Positions 32,586 through 44,429 of a DNA stretch of 64,000 bases are shown here, in pieces. Within the stretch, counting starts at the first letter, position 1; each line of letters starts with the position of its first letter. Position numbers and translations under genes: made by a program. The notes under the pieces were generated by a model. It was not told the DNA's origin, did not search any database, and worked only from the letters and a program-made list of their open reading frames with translations. Source of the DNA: Otatea glauca (Eukaryota > Streptophyta > Magnoliopsida > Poales > Poaceae); assembly GCA_036346275.1 (NCBI GenBank), contig CM070720.1:10641278-10705277 (forward strand), read 5' to 3'.

Positions 32586-34311
32586 TGTAGGATCAAAAAA
32601 TATTGATCTAGCAATCAGAGGGGGGTGAATGATTGCGCGGAAGCTAAAATAAAATTTTTGTGATTTTTGAAACACCCCAAACAAACTTAGATCGCTTAAT
32701 TTGTACTCAACAAAAACCTTATTGCGTCGGATCAAATTTTTACTTGTACTCCGAACCAAACTTCGTGCCAGACCAAATTTTCACATGTACTACGGACCAA
32801 ATTTCGTACCAGACCAAATTTTCACATGTACTACGGACCAAATTTCCACTGTAGCAAAACCAAATCAATTCACGCCGGACCAAACGAGACAGCCTGACAT
32901 ATGTTCACTAAAACTAATATTTCTGAAGTTCTAACCGTTAGATTGATATGAAATTTTAACTGTACAAACTAGATTCAATTCCGAAGTTAACACAAAAAGA
33001 ATTAACCCAATCGGACATATGGATCTGGAGTTATATTCTTTGCAAGACGGCTGAACCAAAATCCGATCTAACAGCGACGGACCAAATCAAACTAGCTACG
33101 GACCAAATCAAACTAGTTACAGACCAAACCCAAACAATGCGATTAACCGAAGATCCCACCGTTGGATTAGTGTGAAATTTAAACTGAAGAAACTAGATTC
33201 AATTATGAATCTAACCCAACAAGAATCAACTCGATCGGACCTACAAATCAAAAGTTATTAACCTCGCAAGCATGCTGTGACAGATTATGACGAGAACAGA
33301 CCAAACCCCAATTTCGTGATACATCACAATCTACAAAAGATTAACCAATGAAACTTTTAGGAACTCTAAGTTGATACTCTAGGAAGGTTTTGTATAGATC
33401 AAATCAATATTAAACTTGTTGAAACAAGAGAGACAATGAATCAATCTATAAAAACAAAACCGGGCAAACAAACCAGAAACAAGCACCAAGCAAATCCCGT
33501 GCGAACAGCGATCCACAGCCATCAGTAGCAATGAAATACTATAGCACGATGTTTACTGTAGCCACGCGAGCACTGTAGCACCGATTTCCTTTGCTCGAGT
33601 GTCGCCGCCGATACTTCTGGACAGAAGAAAAAATCAACTACAGGGGAACTTTTCAGTCGTAAAGAAATCGATCTTTATTTCTTTTAGTCTAGTCTGGTTA
33701 CAGCACTCCAAACAAAAGAGTACAAACCCTAAAACCTCAGCGCTCAAAAATAAACAGGAGACACCTCCCCTATTTATAATGAGCAAACATAAAGATATTG
33801 AATACAACTCTACTTCCAACATGGAAAGAATTTGTATACATCTCAACCTGGCCCAACATGGCCAAAAACAACTCTTGCACGCATGTACAACCCACATGCT
33901 GTAAATACGTGACTAACAAGCCTCCATGTGCATGTTCTCTAGCCCGAACGTTCCGCATGACATCCTTGACCACCAAGACCTCGATTCCTCTCTGAATCTA
34001 GTCACGAACCTCAGTTCCTCCATGAACCTAGTTCTGGTCCCATCATCGACCACGTTCGCCCTCGAGCAACACCTGCACACGAATAAACAAGAAACGAATC
34101 CGAGCACAAGTCTACGACTTGACTCAACATCAATCCATGCAACCACTCACACGAGCGCATTGCATAAAGCAAAACCATTACCATGCTATCACAAGCATAT
34201 CAAGTAAATATCTGAAATAGCACATGCCAAAGCACCACACATGCCATGATCACAACCACTTTGCAAAGCCAATTTCATTACTAAGCCAATTTTTCAGCAC
34301 ATGATTTCACA
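32586..34311 (-). repeat. Element F 5' LTR (right copy)
   Basis: 1726 bp, terminal TG/CA (TGTGAAATCATG to GATCCTACA on the minus strand). The tandem CGGACCAAA units and CTGTAGCA boxes match the left copy. The plus-strand open frames at 33599-34207 are duplicated in the left LTR at 25530-25939 and are not genes. Confidence 0.93.
33771..33781 (-). promoter_or_regulatory. TATA box of the element F 5' LTR
   Basis: The minus strand reads TTATAAATAGGGG at this position. The left LTR has the equivalent TATAAATAGG at 25501-25510. Confidence 0.55.
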
Positions 34312-35969
34312 GATTCATCATGGACTCTCCAAAGATCATCCAATAGATCAAATTTTGGGTGATGTTAGTAAGGGTGTTCAAACTCGATCTCGTGTTGCTT
34401 TTTTTTGTGAACATTACTCTTTTGTGTCTTCGTTTGAACCTACCCATGTAGATGAAGCCTTGGATGATCCGGATTGGGTAAATGCAATGCATGAAGAACT
34501 AAACAACTTCGCCCGGAATGACGTTTGGACATTGGTAGAAAGACCCAAATAATACAATGTGATCGGCACCAAGTTGGTATTTCGAAACAAATAAGATGAA
34601 AATGGTATTGTGGTAAGAAATAAGGCTAGATTAGTGGTGCAAGGGTTCACACAAATCGAAGGATTGGATTTTGGTGAAACCTTTGCACCCGTAGCTAGAT
34701 TAGAAGCCATTAGAATTCTACTTACTTTTGCTTCTTGCTTTGATATAAAAGTATTTCAAATGGATGTAAAGAGTGCATTTTTAAATGGACAAATTTCCGA
34801 ATTGGTATTTGTTGAACAACCTCCTGGTTTTGAAAATCCTAAACATCCAAATCATGTATACAAACTCTCTAAGGCGCTATATAGTCCAAAACAAACTCTT
34901 AGAGCATGGTATGAGCGACTTAGAGATTTTCTAATTTCAAAAGGTTTCAAAATTGGGAAGGTTGATACAACACTCTTTACTAAAATAATTGATGGAGAAT
35001 TCTTTGTGTCAAATTTATGTTGATGATATTATATTTGGTTCTACTAATGAAGATTTTTGCAAAGAATTTGGTGACATGAGGTCCAGGGAATTTGAAATGT
35101 CTATGATCGGAGAATTAAGCTTCTTCCTTGGACTTCAAATCAAGCAACTCAAGAATGGGACTTTCGTGAGCCAAACCAAATACACAAAGGACCTTCTAAA
35201 GAGGTTTGGCATGGAAGAAGCGAAGCCCATCAAGACTCCAATGGCTTCCAACGGGCATCTTGAACTAAATGAGGGAGGTAAACCGGTAGACATAAAGCTT
35301 TATCATTCTATGATTGGTAGTTTGCTTTATCTTACCGCATCTAGGCCCGATATCATGTTTAGTGTTTGCATGTGTGCACGTTTTCAAGCTTCACCTAAAG
35401 AGTGTCACCTAGTGGTCGTCAAGAGAATTCTACGATATTTGAAACATTCCTCAAATATAGGGTTATGGCATCCTAAAGGTTCAAAATTTGAATTAGTACG
35501 ATATTCAGATTCGGATTATGCGGGCTGTAAAGTGGATAGAAAAAGCATCTCGGGAAGTTGCCAATTTTTAGGTAGATCCCTCGTTTATTGGTTCTCCAAA
35601 AAACAAAATTCTGTAGCCCTATCCACCGCCGAAGCCGAACATATTTCTGCCGATAGTTGTTGTGCTAAATTATTGTGGATGAGGCAAACTTTGATGGATT
35701 ATGGAATAAATTTAAAAAATATGCCTCTCTTGTGTGATAATGAAAGTGCCGTTAAAATTACCAATAACCCGGTCCAACATTCAAGAACCAAATATATAGA
35801 TATCCGCCACCATTTCCTAAGAGATCATGTTAGCAAAAGTGATATTGTGATTAGTCACATTAGAACTGAAGACCAATTAGCGGATATTCTCACCAAGCCT
35901 TTAGATGAAGCAAGGTTTTCTGAATTGAGGAATGAATTAAATGTTATAGACATCTCAAATGTTGTTTGA
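34312..35969 (+). pseudogene. Reverse transcriptase and RNase H of Sirevirus E
   Basis: The reading frame resumes after element F with IHHGLSKDHPIDQILGDVSKG. RT motifs follow: NKARLVVQGFTQIEGLDFGETFAPVAR (34610-34700 area), FQMDVKSAFLNG, and YVDDIIFGST at about 35017-35050. RNase H has YSDSDYAGCKVDRKS, LSTAEAEHISADSCC and LLCDNESAVKITNNPVQHSR, ending with a natural stop at 35969. Lesions are stops near 34550 and 34593 and one frame change at about 35010, just before YVDD. From 34989 to the end the frame is open for 327 codons. Confidence 0.92.
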
Positions 35970-37331
35970 ACATGTGCATCATGATTGTTGTATGTTTGTT
36001 CGGATCTTATTTGATTGTTTGGATCTCTTGATGAGTGGCATATTAAGGGGGAGTGCTAAATCATAGCCATGTATATCACACCCCTATGTGTGCTCATATT
36101 TATTTAAGGACTAATATATTTTCAAAATCAAAGCCATTTAGGCAAAAGTGAAAAATCTTTATAACTATTAGTAATCTTGGAAAAACTGGTTGAAAAATGT
36201 ATACAAATAATTTTGAAATTCTTTCCAAAGGGTTTGGCTTCATAAAAATCTATTTCACAAAGAAAATGAGTTTTTAGTCGAAAGGCTAGTCACTAGTATC
36301 TTGTTTTGGATTGAAACTTATAATGTTCATAGACTTAATTGTGATATGATCTTGAAAATAATTTCAAAACGAAAAACATAGAGTTTATTATTCTTAACAA
36401 TTCTCATATTCAAAAAAAATTCAAAAGATCAACCTATCAAAATTTATTTGATTTTGAAGCTAACCTAAAAACCAACATTGACCTATATTGGTCACATTCT
36501 AGCACTTTGTGAGTAATCACCTTGGAGCTAGATTTTCATCATGTCTAGACTCACAAAATTTCACTTATTCTCAAAAGAAGTCTATCTTAATAAAAATTAC
36601 TTGTAAAAATTTCGCTCTCTTAAATGCATTTTCGAGTTGAAGTGCTCAATCAAAGTATTCATCAAAAATATGCATCAATGAGCAACGACAACTCATTTTG
36701 GTTTTTAAAATGGCATTTCAGCCTGTCGAGGCCAGTGTGACAGCAAAAGGAGTGGTAGCACCGGCGAGCGGTATGACTGGCCCATTTGCGATCATACCGG
36801 TCAAGTCGAGGAAGGGGAATCTCAGCGTGTTTCTCGGTGTAACCGACCCCCCTCTATCTCCTTAAGCCTGCCGTGCTCCTCTCCTTCTCATCTCTTTCTT
36901 TCTCTCTCTCCTCTCAAGAACTCTCTCTCCTTCTCCCCCAAAATCTCCAAGAAGAAACTCCTCAAATCCGAGTTTCTCCCCTCAAATCTCTTGGTCTCAT
37001 CTTGATCCTTTGATCCAAGGTACTCTTTCCCACATTCTCTTTTGAAATCCCTCGCATTGTTCAAAGCCCTAGGGCTCATATTTGAAATTTTAGGGTTAGA
37101 TGCAAATTGTGGCTAAGTTAGGTTAAAAGTAACCGTGGGTCGATCATACTGACCCCTTGGGCGGTAGCACCGCCCATGGCCAGTTCTACCGGATCCTTGG
37201 GCGGTATGACCGGGGTGACAGTTCTAAAATCCCAATTCTTGCATTTTTTATGCCACAAATGCATTGTGATCCGACTCTAGGGCTATTAATCCTTGTTCTC
37301 ATTATATCTATTCCTTGCTATCTCAGTCATC
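35970..37331 (+). other. Element E spacer between pol and env-like ORF
   Basis: No gene. A polypurine-like TTAAGGGGGAGTG lies at 36042-36054, about 80 bp after the pol stop. GGTATGACCGG-type palindromes occur at 36755-36805 and 37155-37215. A CT-rich block (36885-36970) resembles a promoter-proximal leader and precedes the env-like ORF, which could mark a separate or spliced mRNA; this is inference. Confidence 0.55.
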
Positions 37332-38805
37332 ATGCCAAGGACTAAAAACTTGCCTCCTCCTCGTGGTGGAGGAGTTATTCGAAAATCAACTCGTGGAAGG
37401 GGTATTCCGTTGGCTCATAATAGTGATAGTGATGACTCTCAAACTCGAGCCGATAGGGATCGAGAGATTCATAAGAAGATTCAAGCAGAACTTGGTAGGA
37501 GTTCAAAAGGGGGCAAAGGAAAGAGAGCTGCGTCAGAATCAAGTGAAAGTGATGATAAAATGGATGTAGATATTGAAGAAGAAAATGACAGTGAGAATGA
37601 AGAGTCAGAAGAAGAAAATTTCGATGATTTTCAGCCCACTATTGACTTAGGAAAGATTAAGGGGGAGAAATATTTCTCACTTCATCTGGCAAACCAGTAT
37701 TTGCTTCCCCGTAGTGTTACCTTGGATAAATTCAGAACCCTCTTCCAACAGAAGGTATATCATGAAATCTATCTTAGTAAGGAATTTGTAGACCATAAGT
37801 GGGTAAGCTGGGAACATATCAGAAAAATTCCATCGTTTGTTGGAGTGCCTGAACTCTTCCATGGTGTTGGTATGGCAGACTTTGTTAGCATGCGGTGTGA
37901 CTATAATGATGACTTGATTCGTCAGTTTTATGCTACACTTCATGTCTCAAGTGCTTTTGATGAGATCACCTGGATGACAGATTCTGCAGTTTAATCAGCC
38001 TCCAAGGAAGAAATTGAGCAGGCTTGGGGCATTTTTCATAGCAGGCAGCCTAAGATTCATAGTGACAACACTCTTCCTCTCGCCGATCAATTCAGTTTTC
38101 ATGATCCCTTTGCTCGTGTCAGGAGGCTAGGTAAAATGGCACATCTCCTTCCCACATCTAGTCTCATTAACAGGATTGTGCGAGTCACCGTTCATCCTAA
38201 GAGCGGTAATTTTGATGAGATTAGAGGCTATGCCTGGAATATTATGAGCAAGATTATGATAGGCAAAAATTTGATGTGGTTGACTTCATTCTTTGTGAAA
38301 TGCACTCTTCTGCCGGTGATAGAGGAAAAATGATCTACTTCGCCCCCTACATCATGATGATTATCAAAAGGGTGGTGGATGTGGAGGGGTTCACAAGCCC
38401 TACAAGCCTCGTGAAGTAGGTCCTCAGGTGACTGGACAAAGAGGACAGTCATCGCAGCAGCTACCACAGGAAAATCTTAGGGAGGAGGAGCCACGGACTC
38501 AGTCTACTCCGTAGATCTATTCTGGTTTGGCTCATGAGAACTTTGATCGTCTACATAGTGCCATGATAAGCAGCTTTACGAGTCTCAGGATTTACATGAT
38601 GAGGAATTTTTCTCGTATTGATGAGTATCAAGTTTAGACTCGTCAGGTTGTTGAGGAGGCCAGAGGGAGGATGGACTCTATTGATTCTTCTATCGTCGAG
38701 CTTCGCACTTCTTTTGAGGAGTACCGCACTCAGCAGGCTCATGTATCCTTTCATCGCTTTGGAGCTCGTTGTACTCCACCTCCTCTGCCGCCTCCCTCAT
38801 CTTGA
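37332..38805 (+). pseudogene. Env-like third ORF of Sirevirus E (putative plant transposon protein type)
   Basis: An ATG at 37332 (MPRTKNLPPPRGGGVIRKST) starts a basic N-terminus, then an acidic stretch (IEEENDSENEESEEENFDDF). A globular region has KYFSLHLANQYLLPRSVTLD, WEHIRKIPSFVG and DLIRQFYATLHV. The frame has one stop (TAA 37992-37994) and continues in the same frame to 38333. A frame change then leads to MIYFAPYIMMIIKRVVDV, a hydrophobic segment, and finally a predicted coiled coil (RQVVEEARGRMDSIDSSIVE) with a Pro-rich tail ending near 38805. The IRQFYATL pattern resembles the 'putative plant transposon protein' domain. Position after RNase H is where Sireviruses carry the env-like ORF. 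Membrane function is not shown by the sequence. Confidence 0.65.
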
Positions 38806-39397
38806 GCTTGCGTTGGAATTCTCTTTTTGGTTCTTGATGCCAAAGGGGGAGAAGTGATGACGACGCGTGAAGATTAGGATGTTTCTTGGAGGATTAGCTT
38901 TAGCTTTAGTGCTTTCATCTCTATATTCTTATTGTAAAGCTAATAAACCTCATTGTGTTTCTCTTGGTTGTGGTTGAACAATTACTTTATGTTCTGATAT
39001 GTTGCTTTTGGATGGCTATGGTTATCTATCTTAGATGCTTAATAATTAATTATGACTTCATGCTACTTGTGTTCATTTTCTCATATTCATTGCTTATATT
39101 TGGTTATCCTCGGATTCAATATTTAAAGGGAAGCTCCGTCAAAATTTCTCAAAAATCTCATCGTGCAAATAACAATGCTTCATCCTTATGCACATATTCA
39201 GGGGGAGTTTTCAAAATAAATATTGATGTTTTAGCGATATTTTGTGCCTATCTCACTTTTTATCATTAAAAGGCAAAATATTATTAAAACAAGACTTTTG
39301 GGTATACAACTATGTTTTTCCTAAGTTGAATACTCAAAATTCATAGACAATTTAATTCTTATGAGAGGATTGTCATCAATTACCAAAAAGGGGAGAT
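38806..39397 (+). other. Element E 3' untranslated region with polypurine tracts
   Basis: No gene. Purine tracts AAAGGGGGAGAAG (38842-38853), CAGGGGGAG (39199-39207) and AAAAAGGGGAGAT (39385-39397) occur; the last abuts the 3' LTR and is the functional plus-strand primer site. Confidence 0.7.
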
Positions 39398-40906
39398 TGA
39401 AAGCATCAAGGCCCCTAATTTGATTTGGTTTTGGTAATTAATGACAATTGCAATTAAAGGACTAACATTTTCAATTTGAGCATTTTGAGAATAGGTTGGT
39501 CCGATATTCAACGACATAGAAGTATGAAATGGGTGAAGAAGAAAAGCTAGCGTCGATGATGAGATGACCAAGGTATAAAATTTAAGGACTTTTCATAGTC
39601 TTTTACCGATCTCGGAGTTGGACAAAAGATCGGATTACTAGATTAGGTGCTGTACTATTAAGAGGGGTTATTGTCGCTTGATCGATGTCAGAAAAATTTT
39701 AGAGGCTCAATACTTGTGCATTTAAACATCCATATGGCTTACACAAAAGGAAACATATTTTGTGAAGAAAATAAAACGAATTATATGTTTTGGGTGGAGT
39801 GGGCCGGTATGACCGGGACCCCTCCGGTCATACTGCCCATCGGTGTGACCGAAGTCCACCCGGTGTGGAAACTACAGAACGAGGCATTTTTTACAAATAA
39901 GGGGCCAGTATGACTGGACCCCCTCCGGTCATACCGGCTGTCGGTGTGATCAGCCCTGGAGTGGTCTGTTTTTTCTAGAGAGGAGGAAATCGGTGCTTGA
40001 ATAGGCGGTATGACCGAAGGTCCTTCGATCATACCGGTGAGCGGTATGACCGGACCCTCTCCGGTCATACAAAGATGTAATAACGGTCACCGACATGCAT
40101 TAAATGTATCAGAAGCGACCGTTAATACTTGAGGGGCGGTATGACCGGCCTCACTGGTCGATTTTGGCCAACTTTTGGCCAACAGTTAGTTTTGGTTGGT
40201 GGAGGTTATAAATACCCCCACCTGTATTCTAGAGCAAGTTTTGGACCTCATTGATCATCCTTGTGCTCTAGAAGGTCTCCTACTCATTTGTGGGCATTAA
40301 ATTCTCATTTTGTGAGAGTTAGGAGCAAAATTGAGTGCTGCATTTAGTATTGAGCCTCTAGACACTCCATTCGACCTCGAGCAACCGTCATCACCTATTA
40401 CTCTTGGAGGTTGCCGCCTCCTAGACGGCTTGGAGGCGTGCGGCATTGGTGATCTTCTCAAAGAAGCTTGTGAGAAGGCCTGATCGTTTGTGAAGGCAAG
40501 GAGCTCACCTAACCGCAGAGGTGAAGAGCTACCACGAGTGATCGAGGAAGGCTCAAGCGAGTGGAGCCGGCTTGAAAGCGTTCAAGTCACCTCAACGTGG
40601 AGTAGGGGAGACTAGCAAGTCTCCAAGACCACGGGATAAAATTCTAGCCTCTCTTTCTCTTGTGATTTGCCTTTGTTATTCTTGTGCTAAATTACATTTC
40701 TAGCAAATTGAGTAGATTACTTGTGTTTAGAATGATTCATTGCTTTACTTAAATTGCTTAAGTTTTTGGAGATCTTTAGAGATTATATTTGTGAATTTGC
40801 TATTATTGCTTCCATAGTGTAGTGACATAATAAATTACAAATTAGAATAAAAAATTTAGAAACCTCGTATTCACCCCCCCTCTAGTCGGTTATCCTTGAT
40901 CCTACA
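39398..40906 (+). repeat. Element E 3' LTR
   Basis: 1509 bp, TGAAAGCATC to GATCCTACA. It is slightly shorter than the 5' copy, with substitutions and a deletion in the palindrome region near 40075-40140. Confidence 0.92.
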
Positions 40907-41799
40907 AGCTGCCGTCAATAATGCAACTCAAGCCAACAACAATGGATCTTGTCCTTATTCCAAGTTGTCAGACTTTATGAGGACACAAGTCCACCAACAT
41001 TCTCTTGGAATGTCAATTCTTTAGAAGCAGACGATTGACTAAGAACCATTGAGAGGAAGTTGGGTATTACCTAGTGTGAAGGAAATGAGAAGGTTCTCTA
41101 TGCTTCACATCAGTTGGAAGGAATTGCTGCTGATTGGTGGGAGAATTATTGTGCTGCCCATGAAGCCCCACAAGAGATCAAATGGAAGGAGTTTATTGTT
41201 GCTTTTCGTTGACACCATGTACCTGAAGGAATGATGGAGTTGAAGAAAAAGGAATTCAGAGCACTTAAGCAAAGAAGCAAGTCAGTGGCTGAGTATCTGA
41301 ATAATTTTACACAGCTTGCATGCTATGCTCCTGAAGATGTTGCTACTAATAAAGCAAGACAGTCTTGCTTCATGAAGGGATTGAACTCTGGGTTGCAAGT
41401 GGGTTTGATTACCCATAACTTCCCTAATTTTCAAGAGTTAGTCAACAAGGCCATAATTCTGGAAGACAAGCTTAAGGAATTGGGTGAGGATCTCAAGCGC
41501 AGGATGACTCAACAAGTAGAATGTTCAAATCGGTTGAGATTGAGAATAACTCCTCAACAGTTTGAAAAATTTCAGTCGCAGGCTTCAAACGAGATATTAT
41601 CTCCTACACCGCATCCATCTAAACAGAATTTCCAAACACCTGCTCAAGAAATCATTGCGCCAGGAGGAAGTCAACAAATTTCAGTTAAGCAATATTACAG
41701 TTGTCAGAAGCCGGGACACCTTGCTAATAACTGTCCCAAGAGAGGAGGTATTACACATGTTCGTTTCAACCATGGTTCTACACCTGCAAAGAGAGGAGG
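40907..41799 (+). pseudogene. gag of element D, C-terminal part
   Basis: Reading resumes after element E with AAVNNATQANNNGS. A Retrotrans_gag core follows across two frame changes: DWWENYCAAH near 41140, then an open block from 41231 (MELKKKEFRALKQRSKSVAE, then CYAPEDVATNKARQ and FMKGLNSGLQ). A CCHC-type knuckle near 41690-41730 reads YYSCQKPGHLANNCPK; its first Cys is Tyr. At 41800 the sequence switches abruptly to the last part of the LTR, so protease to integrase are absent. Confidence 0.85.
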
Positions 41800-41903
41800 T
41801 ATGATTATGATATTCATCTATGTTAAGCCTGTGTGCACTAGCGTGATCCTAGACTAGTGCGATATATACAAAGGGTCCATATTTGCATATTCGGATTACG
41901 ACA
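41800..41903 (+). repeat. Element D 3' LTR remnant
   Basis: 104 bp matching 18363-18466, ending TTACGACA. The gag joins it at a GTATGATT shared between gag-side and LTR sequence. The remaining 3 kb of the 3' LTR and all of pol are deleted. Confidence 0.88.
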
Positions 41904-44250
41904 AGCCTCCCCTCATGACAAGATCGAGGCACACCTATCGGTTCAACCTTCGACAATATTACCCTCCAGCTAAGATCGATTTCGTACGTAAGACTTGAGA
42001 ATTCCCATGTACCTCTCAAACGGGTACATGCTACGTACGAACACAAGTTCACATATCTTTATCTCTCTCACAAGGTGAACAATGAGATCGACCATGATAT
42101 CGAAAAACGATGGAGGGAAATACATCTCAAGATTACATAGAGTTATCACCACCTCAGCCTGCACAGCATCTAGTCCTTCGTGATCGAAGACCTTCTGAGC
42201 AATTGTGTTAAAGAAATAACACAGCCTCGTGATTGTCTCCCGGACCTTGATCGGCAAAATACTTCTAATTGCAACAGGGAGCATCTGTGTCATCAGCACA
42301 TGACAATCATGAGACTTCATGCTAGTTAATTTCAAATCTTGCATCGAAACAAGTCTCTTCTTGTTGTAGGAGTAACTAGATGGAACTTTCACACCATGCA
42401 AGCACTAGCACAGTTTAGTTCTTTCGGTCTTGGACATAGTGTAACAAGCAAGTTCGCAGTACGTTCGACCTTTATCGGTCTCTTTTAGTGCTAACTCAGG
42501 TCTAATGCCCATATCGACCAAGTCAAACCGTGCATTGATACCATCCTTTATTTTGCCCTTAATATTTAGTAAGAGACCAATCAAGCCGTTACATACATTT
42601 TTCTCTACATGCATGCCATCGATGCAGTGGCGAACTTCCAGGTGCTCCCAATAAGGTAGGTCTCAAAATATTGATCTCTTCTTCCATATGCTCTTCTCAT
42701 GGGTCCTCGATTTATATCTCTTTCCAAGCGCAAAATACAAATCCTTGACCATATCAAAAACATCTCGCTCGCCTAAAGGCCTTGGAGCTAAACCATCCTC
42801 GTTCCTTCCATCGAATTGTTTCTTCATCCTGCGATGTGGGTGATTCCTCCGAAGGAACCTACAATGACGCATGTACACGGTTTTGCGTGAGTGATTCAGC
42901 CACACACTCTTGGTATCATCTAGGTAGTGAGTACATGTTTTGACATCTTTTGTACTCTGGCCTAATAGGTTAGCAAGGGTAGGATAATCATTTATGGTGT
43001 AGAACAACAAGCAGTGCAAAGTCAAGTTCTCTCGTTTGTACGCATCCCATACCTATACCCAGGAACCCACACTGTTTTCAGATCTTCCACCAATGATGCT
43101 AGGTAGACATCAATATCATTCTTAGGTTGCTTCGGGCCTTGGATAAGTACAGACAACAAAATGTACTTTCGCTTCATAGACAACCAAGGAGGAAGGTTGT
43201 GGATATAGAGATTCATCGATCAAGTTTATGTCGGCTACTCATGTTACCGAAAGGATTCATTCAATCTGTACTCAATCCAAACCTTATATTTCTTGGTTCC
43301 GTACCAAATTCTTGAAACCTCCTATCGATGTTTCTTCACTAGGTGGAATCAACAGGGTGTCTTAGTATTCCATCGTTCTTACGCTCCTCCGAGTGCCAAC
43401 GTAGCAGTTTCACCTCCTTTGGGTTCACAAATAAACTCTTCAAATGGGGAATTACAGACAAATACCACGCCACCTTAGCAGAAGGTCCTTTCTTCACCTC
43501 GATGCCCTCGTCGTCGTCTTATTCATTTTGAGCTTGTACCAGGATGTGTTGCACACCGAACATACATAGAAGTTTGTGTACTCTTTGCGATAGAGGATAC
43601 AGTCGTTCGGACATGCATGAATTCTTTCTAGTTCCATTCCCAAGGGGCAATGAACCTTCTTGACTTTGTAGGTGGTTGTCGGCAACTTGTTTCCCTCCAG
43701 AAGCATGTCTGCTAATAGACCTAACAGCGCTGTGAAACTCTTGTCAGACCAACTGTTACTTGCCTTCAATTTCAACAGTTCAGGCACGGATGACAACCTT
43801 GTGTATTTCAACTTGCAGCCTGGGGACAAAGGTTTCATTGAGTTGTCCATCAAACTCCGGAATTTACCATACTCTCTATCATCAAGGTTCCCTTCTACAT
43901 CACACATCATCTGATCTAGATTGTCATCGTGTAGCCTATTATCATCGAAAGCACAATCGATATCATTTGACATATCATTGACTTCGTAGGCGATATTAAA
44001 ACTACCTACTTCCTCTATAATCTGCTCTTCACTGTGACCGGTCCAATACGTATACCCCTTTTGAAATCCCTTAGAATCATGCGCTGAGTTTTGAAACATC
44101 TTCAGATTTTCACAGTCCATGCACGGACAAGACATAAATTGCACCCCCCTTATTAAATATATCTTTCTCTACAGCTCTTCTAAAAGCAGAGACGCCATTA
44201 ATGTACTCAGCACTCGCACAATTCTCAGCGTACATCCAGCTTTGGTCCAT
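41904..44250 (-). pseudogene. CACTA-1 transposase TNPD, N-terminal and catalytic part
   Basis: On the minus strand an ATG at 44250 starts MDQSWMYAENCASAEYINGV, the transposase-associated domain (PF13963) of En/Spm elements. A frame change at a G-run (about 44140) leads to CPCMDCENLKMF and an open block of 217 codons with the CPNDCILYRKEY and CSVCNTSWYK segments. The Transposase_21 (TNP2) domain follows in fragments: RHPVDST, RFGLSTD.MNPFGNMSS (internal stop), ISIYNLPPWL-like, YLASLVEDLKTVWVPG, LLFYTINDYPTLANLLGQST. A DUF4218-like block is open at 42401-41970 (MLPVAIRSILPIKVRETITR, then CNLEMYFPPSFFDIMVDLIV). Many stops make it inactive. It continues at 15340. Confidence 0.92.
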
Positions 44251-44429
44251 CTACGCTACACATATAGCAATTAGTGTTAAATATTGAAGTACACTAGGTG
44301 TGCGTATGCACACATTCTTAAATTGGAGCACAAATTAACTAGCTAAAACCCTACCTTAAATAATAAATTAACCATGCTAGATCTAAATAATCTTCCCTCC
44401 ATACCAAGCTAGCCAGATCTAAACCAAGT
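44251..44429. other. CACTA-1 5' untranslated region, transposase side
   Basis: AT-rich sequence upstream of the TNPD start, ending AAACCAAGT. It contains a partial copy (44366-44429) of the roughly 105-bp tandem unit that continues at 56911 beyond element G. Confidence 0.6.

Larger units (their letters stand above)
24320..34311 (-). mobile_element. Element F: Sirevirus-type copia retrotransposon, minus strand, innermost insertion
   Basis: LTRs at 24320-26043 and 32586-34311 are nearly identical over 1.72 kb and flanked by a perfect TSD, GATTC (24315-24319 and 34312-34316). Coding order on the minus strand is gag (from 32526), protease-integrase, hinge, RT, RNase H (to 27312). The primer binding site lies next to the right LTR. 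LTR ends share the TTCACCCCCCTCT...GATCCTACA pattern with element E. This is the youngest layer of the nest because it interrupts E, which interrupts D, which interrupts CACTA-1. Confidence 0.95.
19266..40906 (+). mobile_element. Element E: Sirevirus-type copia retrotransposon with env-like ORF
   Basis: LTRs at 19266-20797 and 39398-40906 bracket gag, protease-integrase, RT-RNase H and a downstream env-like ORF, the order found in Sireviruses (Ty1/copia). The LTR ends TTCACCCCCCTCT...GATCCTACA and carries many palindromic GGTATGACCGG motifs. The primer binding site is Met-type. It is inserted in the gag of element D: left flank AACAG, right flank AGCTG. If the site was AACAGCTG, three bases of the right TSD are missing. 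Element F interrupts pol at 24319/34312. Confidence 0.9.
15341..41903 (+). mobile_element. Element D: Tekay/RIRE3-like gypsy retrotransposon, pol deleted, nested host of E
   Basis: The 5' LTR (15341-18466) starts TGTAACATCCCAAATTTT and is over 3 kb, a size and start seen in Tekay/RIRE3-type grass gypsy elements. It is followed by a Met-type primer binding site and a gag gene. The 3' side keeps only gag and the last 104 bp of the 3' LTR. Flanks AGCAT (15336-15340) and AGCCT (41904-41908) are a 5-bp TSD with one mismatch and lie inside the CACTA-1 transposase ORF. Element E interrupts gag between 19265 and 40907. Confidence 0.88.
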
